Positions 18,330-26,483 of a stretch of 64,000 nucleotides of DNA are shown here, one piece after another. The notes beneath the pieces are model-generated. The model saw only the letters and a list, made by a program, of their open reading frames with translations, was not told where the DNA came from and did no database searches. The number at the start of each line of letters is the position of its first letter. Positions within the stretch are counted from its first letter, which is position 1. Origin of the DNA: Marinobacterium sp. Lineage in GTDB: Bacteria > Pseudomonadota > Gammaproteobacteria > Pseudomonadales > Balneatricaceae. The stretch lies in contig JAOXSF010000041.1 in the NCBI GenBank assembly GCA_025800125.1, forward strand, positions 1 through 64,000. The letters are read 5' to 3'. Made by a program: the position numbers and the translations under genes.

Positions 18330-19442
18330 ATGACGCCTTTAGAACGGTATCGCAAAGACCTTGAACGTGACGATTTCTCCTACGACCCTTCGCAGGAGAT
18401 GGCTATCAAACATTTGCAGCGTCTGTATGACGATCTTGTAGCGGCCCCGGAGCCTGCAGCACCTAAAGGTCTGATGGGGCGTCTGACCGGGCGTTTTAAA
18501 AAGCCCGAGCCAGTCGAGCCTGTTACCGGCCTGTATTTCTGGGGTGGAGTAGGTCGTGGTAAGACTTACCTGATGGATACTTTTTATGACAGCCTGCCGT
18601 TTGAGCAGAAAATGCGTACCCATTTTCACCGCTTTATGCAGCGGGTGCATAAAGAATTAAAAGAGCTGGACGGTACACCGAACCCATTAGTGGAAATTGG
18701 TAAGAAATACGCTCAGGAAACACGTATTATCTGTTTCGATGAGTTCTTTGTTTCTGATATTACCGATGCCATGATTCTGGCAGGTTTACTCGAACAATTA
18801 TTTAATAATGGTGTGTCGCTGGTAGCCACTTCTAATATTGTGCCTGATGGGCTTTATAAAGATGGTTTGCAGCGTGGTCGTTTCCTGCCTGCGATTGATA
18901 TGCTGAACAGGTATACCGAGGTTATCAATGTTGACGGTGGTGTCGACTATCGTCTACGGGCATTGGAACAGGCAGAATTATACCACTGCCCGCTGGATGA
19001 AACGGCTGACCAGAGCCTGAATGCCAGCTTTGAAAGCCTTGCGCCTGATCTGGAAGAAGTGGTTGAGCGCGAAGTGATTGAAGTGAATGGCCGTGATATT
19101 CAGAGCCGTCGATGCTGTGAAGATGTGGTCTGGTTTGACTTCTCTGATCTGTGTGAAGGCCCACGCTCTCAGAATGACTATATCGAACTGGCTAAAATAT
19201 ACCATGCGGTGTTGGTGTCTAATGTACCGCAGCTGGGGCGCAGTAATGATGATGCTGCCCGTCGCTTTATTAATATGGTGGACGAATTCTACGATAGTGG
19301 TGTTAAGCTGATTCTGTCGGCAGAAAAGCCGATCCATGAAATTTATTCTGAAGGGCGGCTAGAGTTTGAGATTGAGCGTACACAATCTCGTTTGCTTGAA
19401 ATGCAGTCCCAGGAATATCTGGCGCGTGAGCATCGTGCTTGA
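18330..19442 (+). CDS. zapE: Cell division protein ZapE (AFG1-like ATPase)
   Basis: AAA-type ATPase that associates with the FtsZ ring during constriction, especially at high temperature or low oxygen. 370 residues: MTPLERYRKDL start, Walker A GGVGRGKT (about 71-78), THFHRFMQRVHKEL, Walker B ICFDEFFVSDITDAMIL, and the family's RFLPAID and WFDFSDLCEGPRSQNDYIELA blocks. ZapE usually lies just upstream of rplM-rpsI in gammaproteobacteria, as here. The gene ends 223 bases before rplM, which has its own promoter region. Confidence 0.93.
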   Translation: MTPLERYRKDLERDDFSYDPSQEMAIKHLQRLYDDLVAAPEPAAPKGLMGRLTGRFKKPEPVEPVTGLYFWGGVGRGKTYLMDTFYDSLPFEQKMRTHFHRFMQRVHKELKELDGTPNPLVEIGKKYAQETRIICFDEFFVSDITDAMILAGLLEQLFNNGVSLVATSNIVPDGLYKDGLQRGRFLPAIDMLNRYTEVINVDGGVDYRLRALEQAELYHCPLDETADQSLNASFESLAPDLEEVVEREVIEVNGRDIQSRRCCEDVVWFDFSDLCEGPRSQNDYIELAKIYHAVLVSNVPQLGRSNDDAARRFINMVDEFYDSGVKLILSAEKPIHEIYSEGRLEFEIERTQSRLLEMQSQEYLAREHRA

Positions 19443-19505
19443 AGACGGTTCGCTATAGATCATAAAAAGTTTTGCGCAGGACTCGCTATCCTGAAAAGGG
19501 TTGAG

Positions 19506-19548
19506 TATAATGCGCGCCCTCAGCTGGTTGAGTCTGTCCCGGCTGAGG
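19506..19548 (+). promoter_or_regulatory. rplM-rpsI promoter -10 and leader hairpin
   Basis: A consensus TATAAT lies at 19506-19511, followed by a GC-rich discriminator (GCGCGCC) as in stable-RNA and ribosomal promoters; no good -35 is seen at the normal spacing. Just after the expected transcription start, CCTCAGC (19518-19524) pairs with GCTGAGG (19542-19548) across a 17-base loop. The mRNA leader would be about 148 bases, long enough for the autogenous control by L13 known for this operon in E. coli. Confidence 0.55.
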
Positions 19549-19665
19549 TTGTTGATCGTTATCCGTTATATTTTCGGGTAACCAATAATTATAAGTCAGG
19601 TCGGTTCTTCGTCTTTTTGTATTTTAAGGTGTCGCGCTAGCCCTGAAGAATTAACAGGTAAATCA

Positions 19666-20094
19666 ATGAAAACATTTACTGCTAAGCCAGCGGAAGTAAA
19701 ACGCGACTGGTTTGTTGTCGATGCAGAAGGTAAAACTCTGGGTCGTCTGGCTACTGAAATCGCTCGTCGTCTGCGCGGTAAGCATAAAGCTGAGTACACG
19801 CCACATGTTGACACTGGTGACTACATTGTCGTTGTTAACGCTGAAAAAGTTGCTGTAACGGGTAACAAGCGTTCCGATAAAATGTACTACCGTCACACAG
19901 GTTACGTTGGTGGTCTGAAAGAAACCTCTTTCGAAAAACTGAACGCAACTTACCCAGAGCGCATCATTGAGATCGCGGTTAAAGGCATGCTGCCTAAAGG
20001 CCCACTGGGTCGTGCTATGCAGTCCAAGCTGAAAGTGTACGCTGGTGCAGAGCACCCGCACACTGCGCAGCAGCCTAAAGAACTGAACATCTAA
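19666..20094 (+). CDS. rplM: 50S ribosomal protein L13
   Basis: Large-subunit ribosomal protein, an early assembly protein of the 50S particle. 142 residues, the same length as E. coli L13, with [20 protein letters not shown] at the start, the [14 protein letters not shown] block, [12 protein letters not shown], and [13 protein letters not shown]. Codon use is highly optimised (CTG, GGT, CGT, AAA), unlike the genes before it, which fits high expression. It forms an operon with rpsI 14 bases downstream. Confidence 0.97.
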   Translation: MKTFTAKPAEVKRDWFVVDAEGKTLGRLATEIARRLRGKHKAEYTPHVDTGDYIVVVNAEKVAVTGNKRSDKMYYRHTGYVGGLKETSFEKLNATYPERIIEIAVKGMLPKGPLGRAMQSKLKVYAGAEHPHTAQQPKELNI

Positions 20095-20108
20095 GGGGAA
20101 GTTGAACT

Positions 20109-20501
20109 ATGTCTACTACTCAGTACTACGGCACTGGTCGTCGTAAAACCTCTACTGCTCGTGTATTCCTGCGCGCAGGTACAGGTTCTATCACTGTAAA
20201 TGGTCGCGCCCTGGACGAGTTCTTCGGTCGTGAAACAGCTCGTATGATCGTTCGTCAGCCACTGGAGCTGACTGACAGCCTGGAAAAATTTGACGTATAC
20301 GTGACCGTTAAAGGCGGTGGCGGTACTGGTCAGGCTGGTGCGATTCGCCATGGTATCACTCGCGCACTGATGGAGTACGACGAGACTCTGCGCCCAGAGC
20401 TGCGTAAGGCTGGTTACGTTACTCGTGATGCTCGTGAAGTTGAGCGTAAGAAAGTCGGCCTGCGTAAAGCGCGTAAGCGTCCTCAGTTCTCCAAGCGTTA
20501 A
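20109..20501 (+). CDS. rpsI: 30S ribosomal protein S9
   Basis: Small-subunit ribosomal protein; its C-terminal tail reaches the P-site tRNA. 130 residues with the S9 landmarks [16 protein letters not shown] at the start, [19 protein letters not shown], and the conserved basic ending [24 protein letters not shown] precedes the ATG. It is the second gene of the rplM operon and is followed by a strong terminator. Confidence 0.97.
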   Translation: MSTTQYYGTGRRKTSTARVFLRAGTGSITVNGRALDEFFGRETARMIVRQPLELTDSLEKFDVYVTVKGGGGTGQAGAIRHGITRALMEYDETLRPELRKAGYVTRDAREVERKKVGLRKARKRPQFSKR

Positions 20502-20522
20502 TTCAGCGCTTCGAGCACTTGC

Positions 20523-20561
20523 AAAAAACGCCTGTACCCTTTGGGGTTCAGGCGTTTTTTT
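20523..20561 (+). terminator. rplM-rpsI operon terminator
   Basis: A 12-bp stem AAAAAACGCCTG (20523-20534) pairs with 20549-20560, with an inner ACCC/GGGT extension. The run of seven T at 20555-20561 makes a classical Rho-independent terminator. Confidence 0.93.
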
Positions 20562-20620
20562 ATGCACTGCATCAAGTCAATACTTTGGCCTAAATACGGG
20601 GCTTGCAGGGGTATTTCACC

Positions 20621-20649
20621 TTGTAACCAAAGGACATTTTCTTTACTAT
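20621..20649 (+). promoter_or_regulatory. Candidate petABC promoter
   Basis: TTGTAA at 20621-20626 and TACTAT at 20644-20649, separated by 17 bases, lie between the rpsI terminator and petA. Each hexamer matches the sigma-70 consensus at four of six positions. Confidence 0.4.
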
Positions 20650-20756
20650 CTGGGCCATTTTAAAACTCCATGAATCCGTGGTTTTATTACTTAAACAGCC
20701 AGCCAGAATCTGCGGTTAAAAGCAGAAATGGGGACGCTGATTGAGGGGAGATGATA

Positions 20757-21353
20757 ATGAGCAATGATGGCGTGAATATGGGGCGGCGACGTCTCCTGGT
20801 CGGTGCCACCTCCGCAGTGGGTGCGGTGGGTGCCGTGGGAGCAGCTGTTCCGTTCGTAGCTTCCTGGAACCCCAGTGCCAAGGCAAAAGCAGCAGGTGCA
20901 CCTGTAAAGGTTGACATCAGCAAGCTGGAGCCAGGCCAACAGATGATTGTTGAATGGCGTGGTAAGCCGGTGTGGATTGTCCGTCGTGACGCGACTGCAC
21001 TGGAGAATCTGGCCAAACTGGATGATCGTCTGGCGGATCCTTCTTCTGAAGTACCGCAACAGCCTGAGTACATTCCGCATACACCAAACCGTTCTCTGCG
21101 TGATGACGTAGCAATCATGGTTGGTATCTGTACGCATCTGGGATGCTCGCCAACATACCGTCCGGAAGTAGCACCGGAAGATCTGGGTGAAGACTGGGTT
21201 GGTGGTTTCTACTGCCCATGTCACGGTTCCCGTTTTGACCTGTCTGGCCGTGTATACTCCGGCGTTCCGGCTCCAACCAATCTGGTAATCCCACCGCACC
21301 GTTACGACAGCGACAATGTTGTAGTCGTGGGTGTTGATCAGGAGAAAGCATAA
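20757..21353 (+). CDS. petA: Cytochrome bc1 complex, Rieske iron-sulfur subunit
   Basis: Carries electrons from ubiquinol at the Qo site to cytochrome c1. 198 residues: an N-terminal MGRRRLLVG twin-arginine-like signal-anchor followed by an Ala/Val/Gly-rich membrane helix (about 12-32), and a periplasmic 2Fe-2S domain with CTHLGC (about 125-130) and CPCHGSRFD (about 152-160), which supply the two Cys and two His ligands plus the disulfide. The frame also holds an ATG at 20751, but GAGGGGAG ends at 20750, so only the ATG at 20757, six bases further, has proper spacing. Its stop shares one base with the petB start. Confidence 0.95.
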   Translation: MSNDGVNMGRRRLLVGATSAVGAVGAVGAAVPFVASWNPSAKAKAAGAPVKVDISKLEPGQQMIVEWRGKPVWIVRRDATALENLAKLDDRLADPSSEVPQQPEYIPHTPNRSLRDDVAIMVGICTHLGCSPTYRPEVAPEDLGEDWVGGFYCPCHGSRFDLSGRVYSGVPAPTNLVIPPHRYDSDNVVVVGVDQEKA

Positions 21354-22600
21354 TGGCTGGCACTCGTAATAAAGGTAATCCTGGCCTGATGGGCTGGATT
21401 GATGATCGCTTCCCTGCAACGGCAATGTGGGAAGACCACCTGTCGAAATACTACGCACCTAAAAACTTCAACGCCTGGTACTTCTTCGGTTCCCTGGCGC
21501 TGCTGGTGCTGGTTAACCAGATCCTGACCGGTATCTGGCTGACCATGAGCTACAACCCGTCTGCGGAAGGTGCATTTGCTTCTGTAGAGTACATCATGCG
21601 TGATGTTGAATATGGCTGGCTGTTGCGTTATATGCACTCCACCGGTGCATCTGCATTCTTTGCTGTTGTTTACCTGCACATGTTCCGTGGCATGCTGTAT
21701 GGTTCTTACCGCAAGCCGCGTGAGCTGGTGTGGCTGTTCGGTATGACTATCTACCTGGCGCTGATGGCTGAAGCCTTCATGGGTTACCTGCTGCCATGGG
21801 GTCAGATGTCTTACTGGGGTGCTCAGGTAATCGTATCTCTGTTCTCTGCGGTACCAGTGATAGGTGAAGACCTGGCGCTGTGGATCCGTGGTGACTACCT
21901 GATCTCTGGCGTTACGCTGAACCGTTTCTTCTCTCTGCACGTTGTTGCTCTGCCTATCGTGCTGCTGGCACTGGTTGTTCTGCACATCATTGCGCTGCAC
22001 GAAGTAGGTTCCAACAACCCTGACGGCGTTGAGATTAAAGATAAGAAAGACGAAAACGGTATCCCGCTGGACGGTATCCCGTTCCACCCTTACTACACTG
22101 TGAAAGACATTGTAGGCGTGGTTGTCTTCCTGTTTGTATTCTGTCTGGTTATCTTCTTCTTCCCTGAAGGTGGCGGCTACCTGATTGAAGCACCTAACTT
22201 CGAGCCTGCTAACCCGCTGAAGACTCCGGAACATATTGCACCGGTATGGTACTTCACACCGTTCTACGCCATGCTGCGTGCGATTCCACCAATCGCCGGT
22301 TCCCAGTTCCCTGGTGTAGTGGTAATGGGTGCAGCGATTGCGATCCTGTTCGTACTCCCATGGCTGGATCGCAGCCCGGTTAAATCCATGCGTTACAAAG
22401 GCATGATGAGTAAAGTATGGCTGGGTGTTTTCGCAGTATCTTTCGTAATCCTGGGCTACCTGGGCGTAGTATCCTCCACACCAATGCGTACTTTCATGGC
22501 GCAGGTGTGTACAGCGCTGTACTTTGCGTACTTCCTGCTGATGCCTTACTACACCAGAAAAGAAACCACTAAACCGGTTCCAGAACGGGTTACAGGCTAA
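21353..22600 (+). CDS. petB: Cytochrome bc1 complex, cytochrome b subunit
   Basis: Membrane core of the bc1 complex, holding both b-hemes and the Qo and Qi quinone sites. 415 residues with eight expected helices. Heme-ligand His pairs sit in the helices around RYMHSTGASAFFAVVYLHMF and HVVALPIVLLALVVLHIIALH. The Qo motif reads PVWY (in AP-VWYFTPFY) in place of the mitochondrial and alphaproteobacterial PEWY; the PVWY form is known from beta- and gammaproteobacteria. A hydrophilic loop with KDKKDENG precedes helix E. It overlaps petA by one base. Confidence 0.96.
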   Translation: MAGTRNKGNPGLMGWIDDRFPATAMWEDHLSKYYAPKNFNAWYFFGSLALLVLVNQILTGIWLTMSYNPSAEGAFASVEYIMRDVEYGWLLRYMHSTGASAFFAVVYLHMFRGMLYGSYRKPRELVWLFGMTIYLALMAEAFMGYLLPWGQMSYWGAQVIVSLFSAVPVIGEDLALWIRGDYLISGVTLNRFFSLHVVALPIVLLALVVLHIIALHEVGSNNPDGVEIKDKKDENGIPLDGIPFHPYYTVKDIVGVVVFLFVFCLVIFFFPEGGGYLIEAPNFEPANPLKTPEHIAPVWYFTPFYAMLRAIPPIAGSQFPGVVVMGAAIAILFVLPWLDRSPVKSMRYKGMMSKVWLGVFAVSFVILGYLGVVSSTPMRTFMAQVCTALYFAYFLLMPYYTRKETTKPVPERVTG

Positions 22601-22612
22601 GGGACAGGACTG

Positions 22613-23380
22613 ATGAAAAAGTTTGTTATTGCATGTGTAATGGCCGTGCTGCCGATGACAGCCGGTGCTGCAGGTGGCGGTGTGCCACTGGATCACATTG
22701 ATGTTGATCTGACTAACCAGCCATCGCTGCAGCGTGGTATGAAGACTTTTGTTAACAACTGCATGGGCTGTCACTCCGCACAGTATCAGCGTTATGAGCG
22801 TGCTGCTCAGGACCTGGGTATGCCAAATGAGCTGGTTGAGCAGAACCTGATTCTGGGTGACCAGAAAATCGGTGAGCAGATGACCATCTCCATGGACGCG
22901 AAAGATGCAGCCAGCTGGTTCGGTGCGCCACCACCTGATCTGACTCTGGAAGCGCGTCTGCGTGGTCCTGACTGGATCTACACCTACCTGCGCAGTTTCT
23001 ACCAGGACGAGAGCCGTCCGTGGGGTGTTAACAACGCTGTATTCCCGGACGTAGGTATGCCTAACGTACTGGAATACATGCAGGGCATTCAGGTAAACAG
23101 CTGTACCCCGGAGGAGCTCAAGCATGGTCGTGAAGTAACTATTGACCCGCTGACAAATGAGCGTATGGGCCAGTGTCTGACTGTGCTGAAAGACACCGGT
23201 GAGCTGACGCCGGCTGAGTTTGATCAGGCGATGTACGATCTGGTTAACTTCATGGCTTACATTGGTGAGCCGAGCAAGCTGGACTCTCAGCGTATCGGTA
23301 CCAAGGTGCTGATCTTCCTGTTCCTGTTCTTCTTTGTTGCGTTTGCATTGAAGAAGGAATACTGGAAAGACGTTCATTAA
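22613..23380 (+). CDS. petC: Cytochrome bc1 complex, cytochrome c1 subunit
   Basis: Accepts electrons from the Rieske protein and passes them to soluble cytochrome c. 255 residues: Sec signal peptide (about 1-20), heme-binding CMGCH at about 50-54, Met axial-ligand region in DVGMPNVLEYM, and a C-terminal membrane anchor (KVLIFLFLFFFVAFAL) followed by a short basic tail. PetA, B and C are all present and intact, so the organism has a complete bc1 branch of aerobic respiration. A terminator follows 30 bases downstream. Confidence 0.95.
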   Translation: MKKFVIACVMAVLPMTAGAAGGGVPLDHIDVDLTNQPSLQRGMKTFVNNCMGCHSAQYQRYERAAQDLGMPNELVEQNLILGDQKIGEQMTISMDAKDAASWFGAPPPDLTLEARLRGPDWIYTYLRSFYQDESRPWGVNNAVFPDVGMPNVLEYMQGIQVNSCTPEELKHGREVTIDPLTNERMGQCLTVLKDTGELTPAEFDQAMYDLVNFMAYIGEPSKLDSQRIGTKVLIFLFLFFFVAFALKKEYWKDVH

Positions 23381-23412
23381 GCGTACTGTGATACACTTGT
23401 GACGTTTAGCTG

Positions 23413-23445
23413 GATACGCGGCTCGTAAGGGTCGCGTATCTTTTT
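23413..23445 (+). terminator. petABC terminator
   Basis: GATACGCG at 23413-23420 pairs with CGCGTATC at 23433-23440 and is followed by TTTTTATTTA. Confidence 0.85.
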
Positions 23446-23477
23446 ATTTATAAAACCTGTGAAACGGGGAGTGTTCG

Positions 23478-24119
23478 ATGGGCGTAGTGGCCAAGCGGTC
23501 TTCCATGACCTTTTACTCTGATGGTGAAGATCATTACAGCCACCGTGTACGTATCGTACTGGCGGAAAAGGGTGTAGCCGTTGAGATCATCGACTGCAAA
23601 GAGGGTGATCTGCCAGAAGATCTGGCAGCGCAGAACCCTTACAATAACCTGCCGACACTGCTCGATCGGGAGCTGGCGCTCTTTGAGTCCAAGGTGATGA
23701 TGGAATACCTGGACGAGCGATTCCCGCATCCGCCGCTGTTGCCGGTCTACCCGGTTGCGCGAGCAGAAAGCCGTCAGCTGATTTACCGCATTGAGCGTGA
23801 CTGGTGCAAGCTGGTCGATACCCTGGCTGAAGCGAAGCTGGGCAAGGTAGCTGTTGAAGAGGTGGAGCGTTGCCGTAAAGAGCTGCGTGATAGCCTGGTT
23901 AGTATTTCACCTATCTTTAATGAAAAGCCGTTCTTCATGAGCGATGAGTTCACGCTGGTGGATTGCTGTCTGGCTCCTATTCTCTGGCGTTTGCCTGCGC
24001 TGGGTGTAGAGCTGCCTGAAGATCAGTGCAAGCCACTGATGAAGTATATGCATAGCCTGTTTGAGCGTGAAGCATTTCAGGCGAGCCTGTCAGATGCTGA
24101 GCGTGAAATGCGCGACTGA
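23478..24119 (+). CDS. sspA: Stringent starvation protein A
   Basis: RNA polymerase-associated protein with a glutathione S-transferase fold, made in stationary phase and starvation. 213 residues: thioredoxin-like N-terminal half ([24 protein letters not shown] and [19 protein letters not shown]) and an all-helical C-terminal half with [17 protein letters not shown]. The usual GST catalytic residue is not expected in this family. GGGGAG lies eight bases before the ATG. SspA follows petABC and precedes sspB as in many gammaproteobacteria. Confidence 0.94.
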   Translation: MGVVAKRSSMTFYSDGEDHYSHRVRIVLAEKGVAVEIIDCKEGDLPEDLAAQNPYNNLPTLLDRELALFESKVMMEYLDERFPHPPLLPVYPVARAESRQLIYRIERDWCKLVDTLAEAKLGKVAVEEVERCRKELRDSLVSISPIFNEKPFFMSDEFTLVDCCLAPILWRLPALGVELPEDQCKPLMKYMHSLFEREAFQASLSDAEREMRD

Positions 24120-24145
24120 TAGAATAACGCTGTAACTGATACCAC

Positions 24146-24177
24146 AAAGGGATGGCTGTTCCGGGCATCCCTTTTTT
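24146..24177 (+). terminator. Hairpin terminator between sspA and sspB
   Basis: AAAGGGATG at 24146-24154 pairs with CATCCCTTT at 24166-24174, with a T run to 24177. It ends 18 bases before sspB, so it may attenuate read-through into sspB. Confidence 0.85.
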
Positions 24178-24195
24178 GTGGGCAGGAGAAACTGA

Positions 24196-24681
24196 ATGAC
24201 GCCAAGTAGACCTTATATTCTGCGGGCCCTTTATGAATGGCTGTTGGATAATGACCTCACTCCTTACCTGCTGGTAGATGCCTCAGTTGAGTATGTAACG
24301 GTTCCGCAGCAATTTGTGAAAGATGGTCGTATTGTGTTGAATATTTCCCCTTCAGCAGTACGGGGCCTGCATATTGATAATGAAGCGCTGAGCTTTAATG
24401 CGCGCTTTTCTGGTCAACCAATGGATGTTTATGTGCCGATTATTGCGGTACAGGCAATTTACGCCAGTGAGAATGGTGAAGGCATGGGGTTTGGTATGGA
24501 GCCAGGCGTTGAAGCGTATCTTACCCCGGTTAAAGGTGTCGGGGAGGTGGGTACTCCGGAAGAGTCTTCTCCGGTGCTGGAAGCAGTAGAGGTGCGTGAT
24601 GCCGAGGTGGATATGGCGGATGTTGAATCTGAGCGACCAGTCAGGCCTTCTGGTAGGCCTTCACTAAAAGTTGTGAAATAA
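24196..24681 (+). CDS. sspB: ClpXP adaptor SspB
   Basis: Adaptor that binds ssrA-tagged peptides from stalled ribosomes and delivers them to ClpXP. 161 residues: a substrate-binding domain (about 1-110, SRPYILRALYEWLLDNDLTPYLLVDA and the GQPMDVYVPIIAVQAIYASENGEGM groove), a flexible acidic linker, and a C-terminal RPSLKVVK that matches the ClpX-docking XB tail. The presence of the tail indicates a functional adaptor. It has its own GGAG Shine-Dalgarno. Confidence 0.95.
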   Translation: MTPSRPYILRALYEWLLDNDLTPYLLVDASVEYVTVPQQFVKDGRIVLNISPSAVRGLHIDNEALSFNARFSGQPMDVYVPIIAVQAIYASENGEGMGFGMEPGVEAYLTPVKGVGEVGTPEESSPVLEAVEVRDAEVDMADVESERPVRPSGRPSLKVVK

Positions 24682-24741
24682 AATTACTGAATTTGATTCT
24701 GGGGTGGAGAGGTTGTCTGGCCTGCTTCAGGGTGGTGTTGA

Positions 24742-24790
24742 GCCCTCCGCAAAAGGAGGGCATTGACTTCAGGTGATATTTCGCTGAAGT
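24742..24790. terminator. Two hairpins between convergent sspB and dolP
   Basis: GCCCTCC (24742-24748) pairs with GGAGGGC (24755-24761), and ACTTCAG (24767-24773) pairs with CTGAAGT (24784-24790). Neither has a long T run, but they separate two convergent transcripts. Confidence 0.5.
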
Positions 24791-24791
24791 G

Positions 24792-25370
24792 TCAGATATA
24801 TTCGAATACCTTGATTATCTTCTGTACACCGTTAATCGAGCGTACTATATCCACCGCAATGTTCCCTTCTTCACGGCTGATCAGCCCCATCAGATAAACA
24901 ATGCCGTTTTCGGTCACGACTTTAATGCGGCTGCCATCAATATTTTCGTTTGCCAGCAGCAGTGTTTTGACTTTGGTTGTTACCCAGGTGTCATTAGTGC
25001 GTGCCAGCGGAGCTGAGTTTCCAGATATGGTCAGTTCGTTATGGGCACGACGAACTCCCTGAATCTGGCTGACAATATTCTGTGCTTCCATGCGCGCCTC
25101 TTCGTGAGGAACCTGGCCTGTCAGTAGCACGATGCCATTAAAACTGGTTACGCTGATATGGCTGTTTTGGGTTGCGGCTGAAGCCTTGGCCAGATTAACA
25201 GAGGCCTTGGTTTCAATGACTTCATCATCAATGTATGCCCCCATCGTACGGCTGCCGCGATCATCCTGAATCGGGCCTTTGCGACTGGCATCAATAACGC
25301 TGGCGCAACCACTTAATAGCAGGCTGGCGGCCAGAGGAAGTAATATATGCTTCAGTGGGTGCTTGCTCAT
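24792..25370 (-). CDS. dolP: BON-domain outer-membrane lipoprotein DolP
   Basis: Outer-membrane lipoprotein (formerly YraP) that supports envelope integrity and BAM function. 192 residues: signal peptide with lipobox LLSGC (lipidated Cys near residue 21), then two BON domains (about 45-115, ASVNLAKASAATQNSHISVTS and GIVLLTGQV; about 120-190, GIVYLMGLISREEG). The ATG at 25370 has AAGGAGAAGG just upstream; the frame extends to 25424 but that would hide the lipoprotein signal. Last gene of the lpoA-yraN-diaA-dolP row, 13 bases after diaA. Confidence 0.93.
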   Translation of the reverse strand: MSKHPLKHILLPLAASLLLSGCASVIDASRKGPIQDDRGSRTMGAYIDDEVIETKASVNLAKASAATQNSHISVTSFNGIVLLTGQVPHEEARMEAQNIVSQIQGVRRAHNELTISGNSAPLARTNDTWVTTKVKTLLLANENIDGSRIKVVTENGIVYLMGLISREEGNIAVDIVRSINGVQKIIKVFEYI

Positions 25371-25383
25371 CGGCCTTCTCCTT

Positions 25384-25977
25384 TCAGTACTCACTTCCGA
25401 ACAATTGATGGTCGATAAGATCACATAAGGTGTGTAGTAGCATCAGGTGGCTGTGATGTATCAATACGCCATCTTCTGAAGGTACGCAGATTTCGACCTC
25501 ATCCGGCCCCAGAAGACTGGGAATGTCCCCGCCATTGGCTCCGGTCAGTGCTATTACTAGCATTTCTCGATCGTGCGCAGCCTGAATGGCCTGAATCAGG
25601 CTGGCGCTGCGGCCGTGTGTAGAAAGGATTAGCAGTGTATCGCCTGGCTGCCCCAGTGCGCGAATCTGCTTGGCGTAAGCGTCGGCAAAATTACTGTCAT
25701 CGCAAATACCACTGATAACACCACCATCGGTGCTGAGCGATATGGCTGGCAGGCCTGGGCGTTCCTGGCGAAAACGGTTTAGTAGCAGGGCGGAAAAATG
25801 CTGAGCGAGCCCCGCTGAACCGCCATTACCGCAGCAAATAATTTTATTCTCACTGACCAGAGTCTGCAGTAGCAGTTCACTGGCATGGGCGATCAGCGGA
25901 GTATATTGCTCGATCGTAACAGCGTTCACCTCCATTGAGGTGTTGAAATGATTGATTATGCGCTCTTCTAGCTCCAT
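25384..25977 (-). CDS. diaA: DnaA initiator-associating protein DiaA (SIS domain)
   Basis: Tetrameric SIS-fold protein that binds DnaA and promotes timely replication initiation. 197 residues, close to E. coli DiaA (196), with CGNGGSAGLAQHFSA (about 49-63), the ISLSTDGGVISGICDDSNF loop, and TLLILSTHGRSASLIQAI. It is close to GmhA heptose isomerase, but the position between yraN and dolP is that of DiaA. GmhA function is the main alternative. Confidence 0.88.
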   Translation of the reverse strand: MELEERIINHFNTSMEVNAVTIEQYTPLIAHASELLLQTLVSENKIICCGNGGSAGLAQHFSALLLNRFRQERPGLPAISLSTDGGVISGICDDSNFADAYAKQIRALGQPGDTLLILSTHGRSASLIQAIQAAHDREMLVIALTGANGGDIPSLLGPDEVEICVPSEDGVLIHHSHLMLLHTLCDLIDHQLFGSEY

Positions 25978-25989
25978 CTGCCCGGCTCG

Positions 25990-26343
25990 TCAGATTCTGA
26001 AAGCGTCTTTATACCATAGTGGCGTCTTGCTCGCCGCTTTTCCTTCAAAAGCAATAACATCGAAGCGACAGACTGGCTCGTTAGTGAGTTGCAACAGATA
26101 GGTTTGAGCGGTACGAATCAGTTTCTGGCGCTTGCTTCTGTCAACGGATTCGGCAGCACCACCATATTGTTGCCACTGACGTTTACGAACTTCGATAAAC
26201 ACCAGTTCATCGCCGTCCATCATAATCAGGTCAATTTCGCCGTAACAGCTGCGAAAGTTGCGGGTGACAGGTTTCAGCCCCTGCTGGCATAAAAAATGTT
26301 CGGCTTGATGCTCGGCATCCTTGCCGATCTGCTGTCTATCCAC
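25990..26343 (-). CDS. yraN: YraN/UPF0102 endonuclease-like protein
   Basis: Small protein with a restriction-endonuclease-like fold, of unproven function, conserved beside lpoA. From the GTG at 26343 it has 117 residues. Core motifs are NFRSCYGEIDLIMMDGDELVFIEVRKR, where the Glu-Asp and Glu-x-Arg positions correspond to nuclease-fold active-site residues, and GGAAESVDRSKRQKL. The frame runs up to a GTG at 26391, but GGTGGAG lies five bases before the GTG at 26343, while the longer start has none, so the shorter start is chosen. Confidence 0.88.
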   Translation of the reverse strand: MDRQQIGKDAEHQAEHFLCQQGLKPVTRNFRSCYGEIDLIMMDGDELVFIEVRKRQWQQYGGAAESVDRSKRQKLIRTAQTYLLQLTNEPVCRFDVIAFEGKAASKTPLWYKDAFRI

Positions 26344-26390
26344 GGTTGCTCCACCAATGGTTATGTCAGAAATGATGTTATTGCTGCGCA

Positions 26391-26428
26391 CTTACAGCGC
26401 TGCCACGTGCTTACAGCGTTGCCACGTG
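26391..26428. repeat. 19-bp tandem duplication upstream of yraN
   Basis: CTTACAGCGCTGCCACGTG at 26391-26409 is followed directly by a copy with one mismatch at 26410-26428. It sits between lpoA and yraN. Confidence 0.85.
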
Positions 26429-26483
26429 TTTATGTACTTATGGCGTTTGTACCGCTTGTATCTGGATGTTTGTACCAGAGCTG

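Noticed and set aside
21338-23377. 679-residue open frame antisense to petB and petC
   Set aside because: It arises from the biased codon use of highly expressed petBC; the composition (many His, Gln, Arg, Thr) is not protein-like and it has no known domain.
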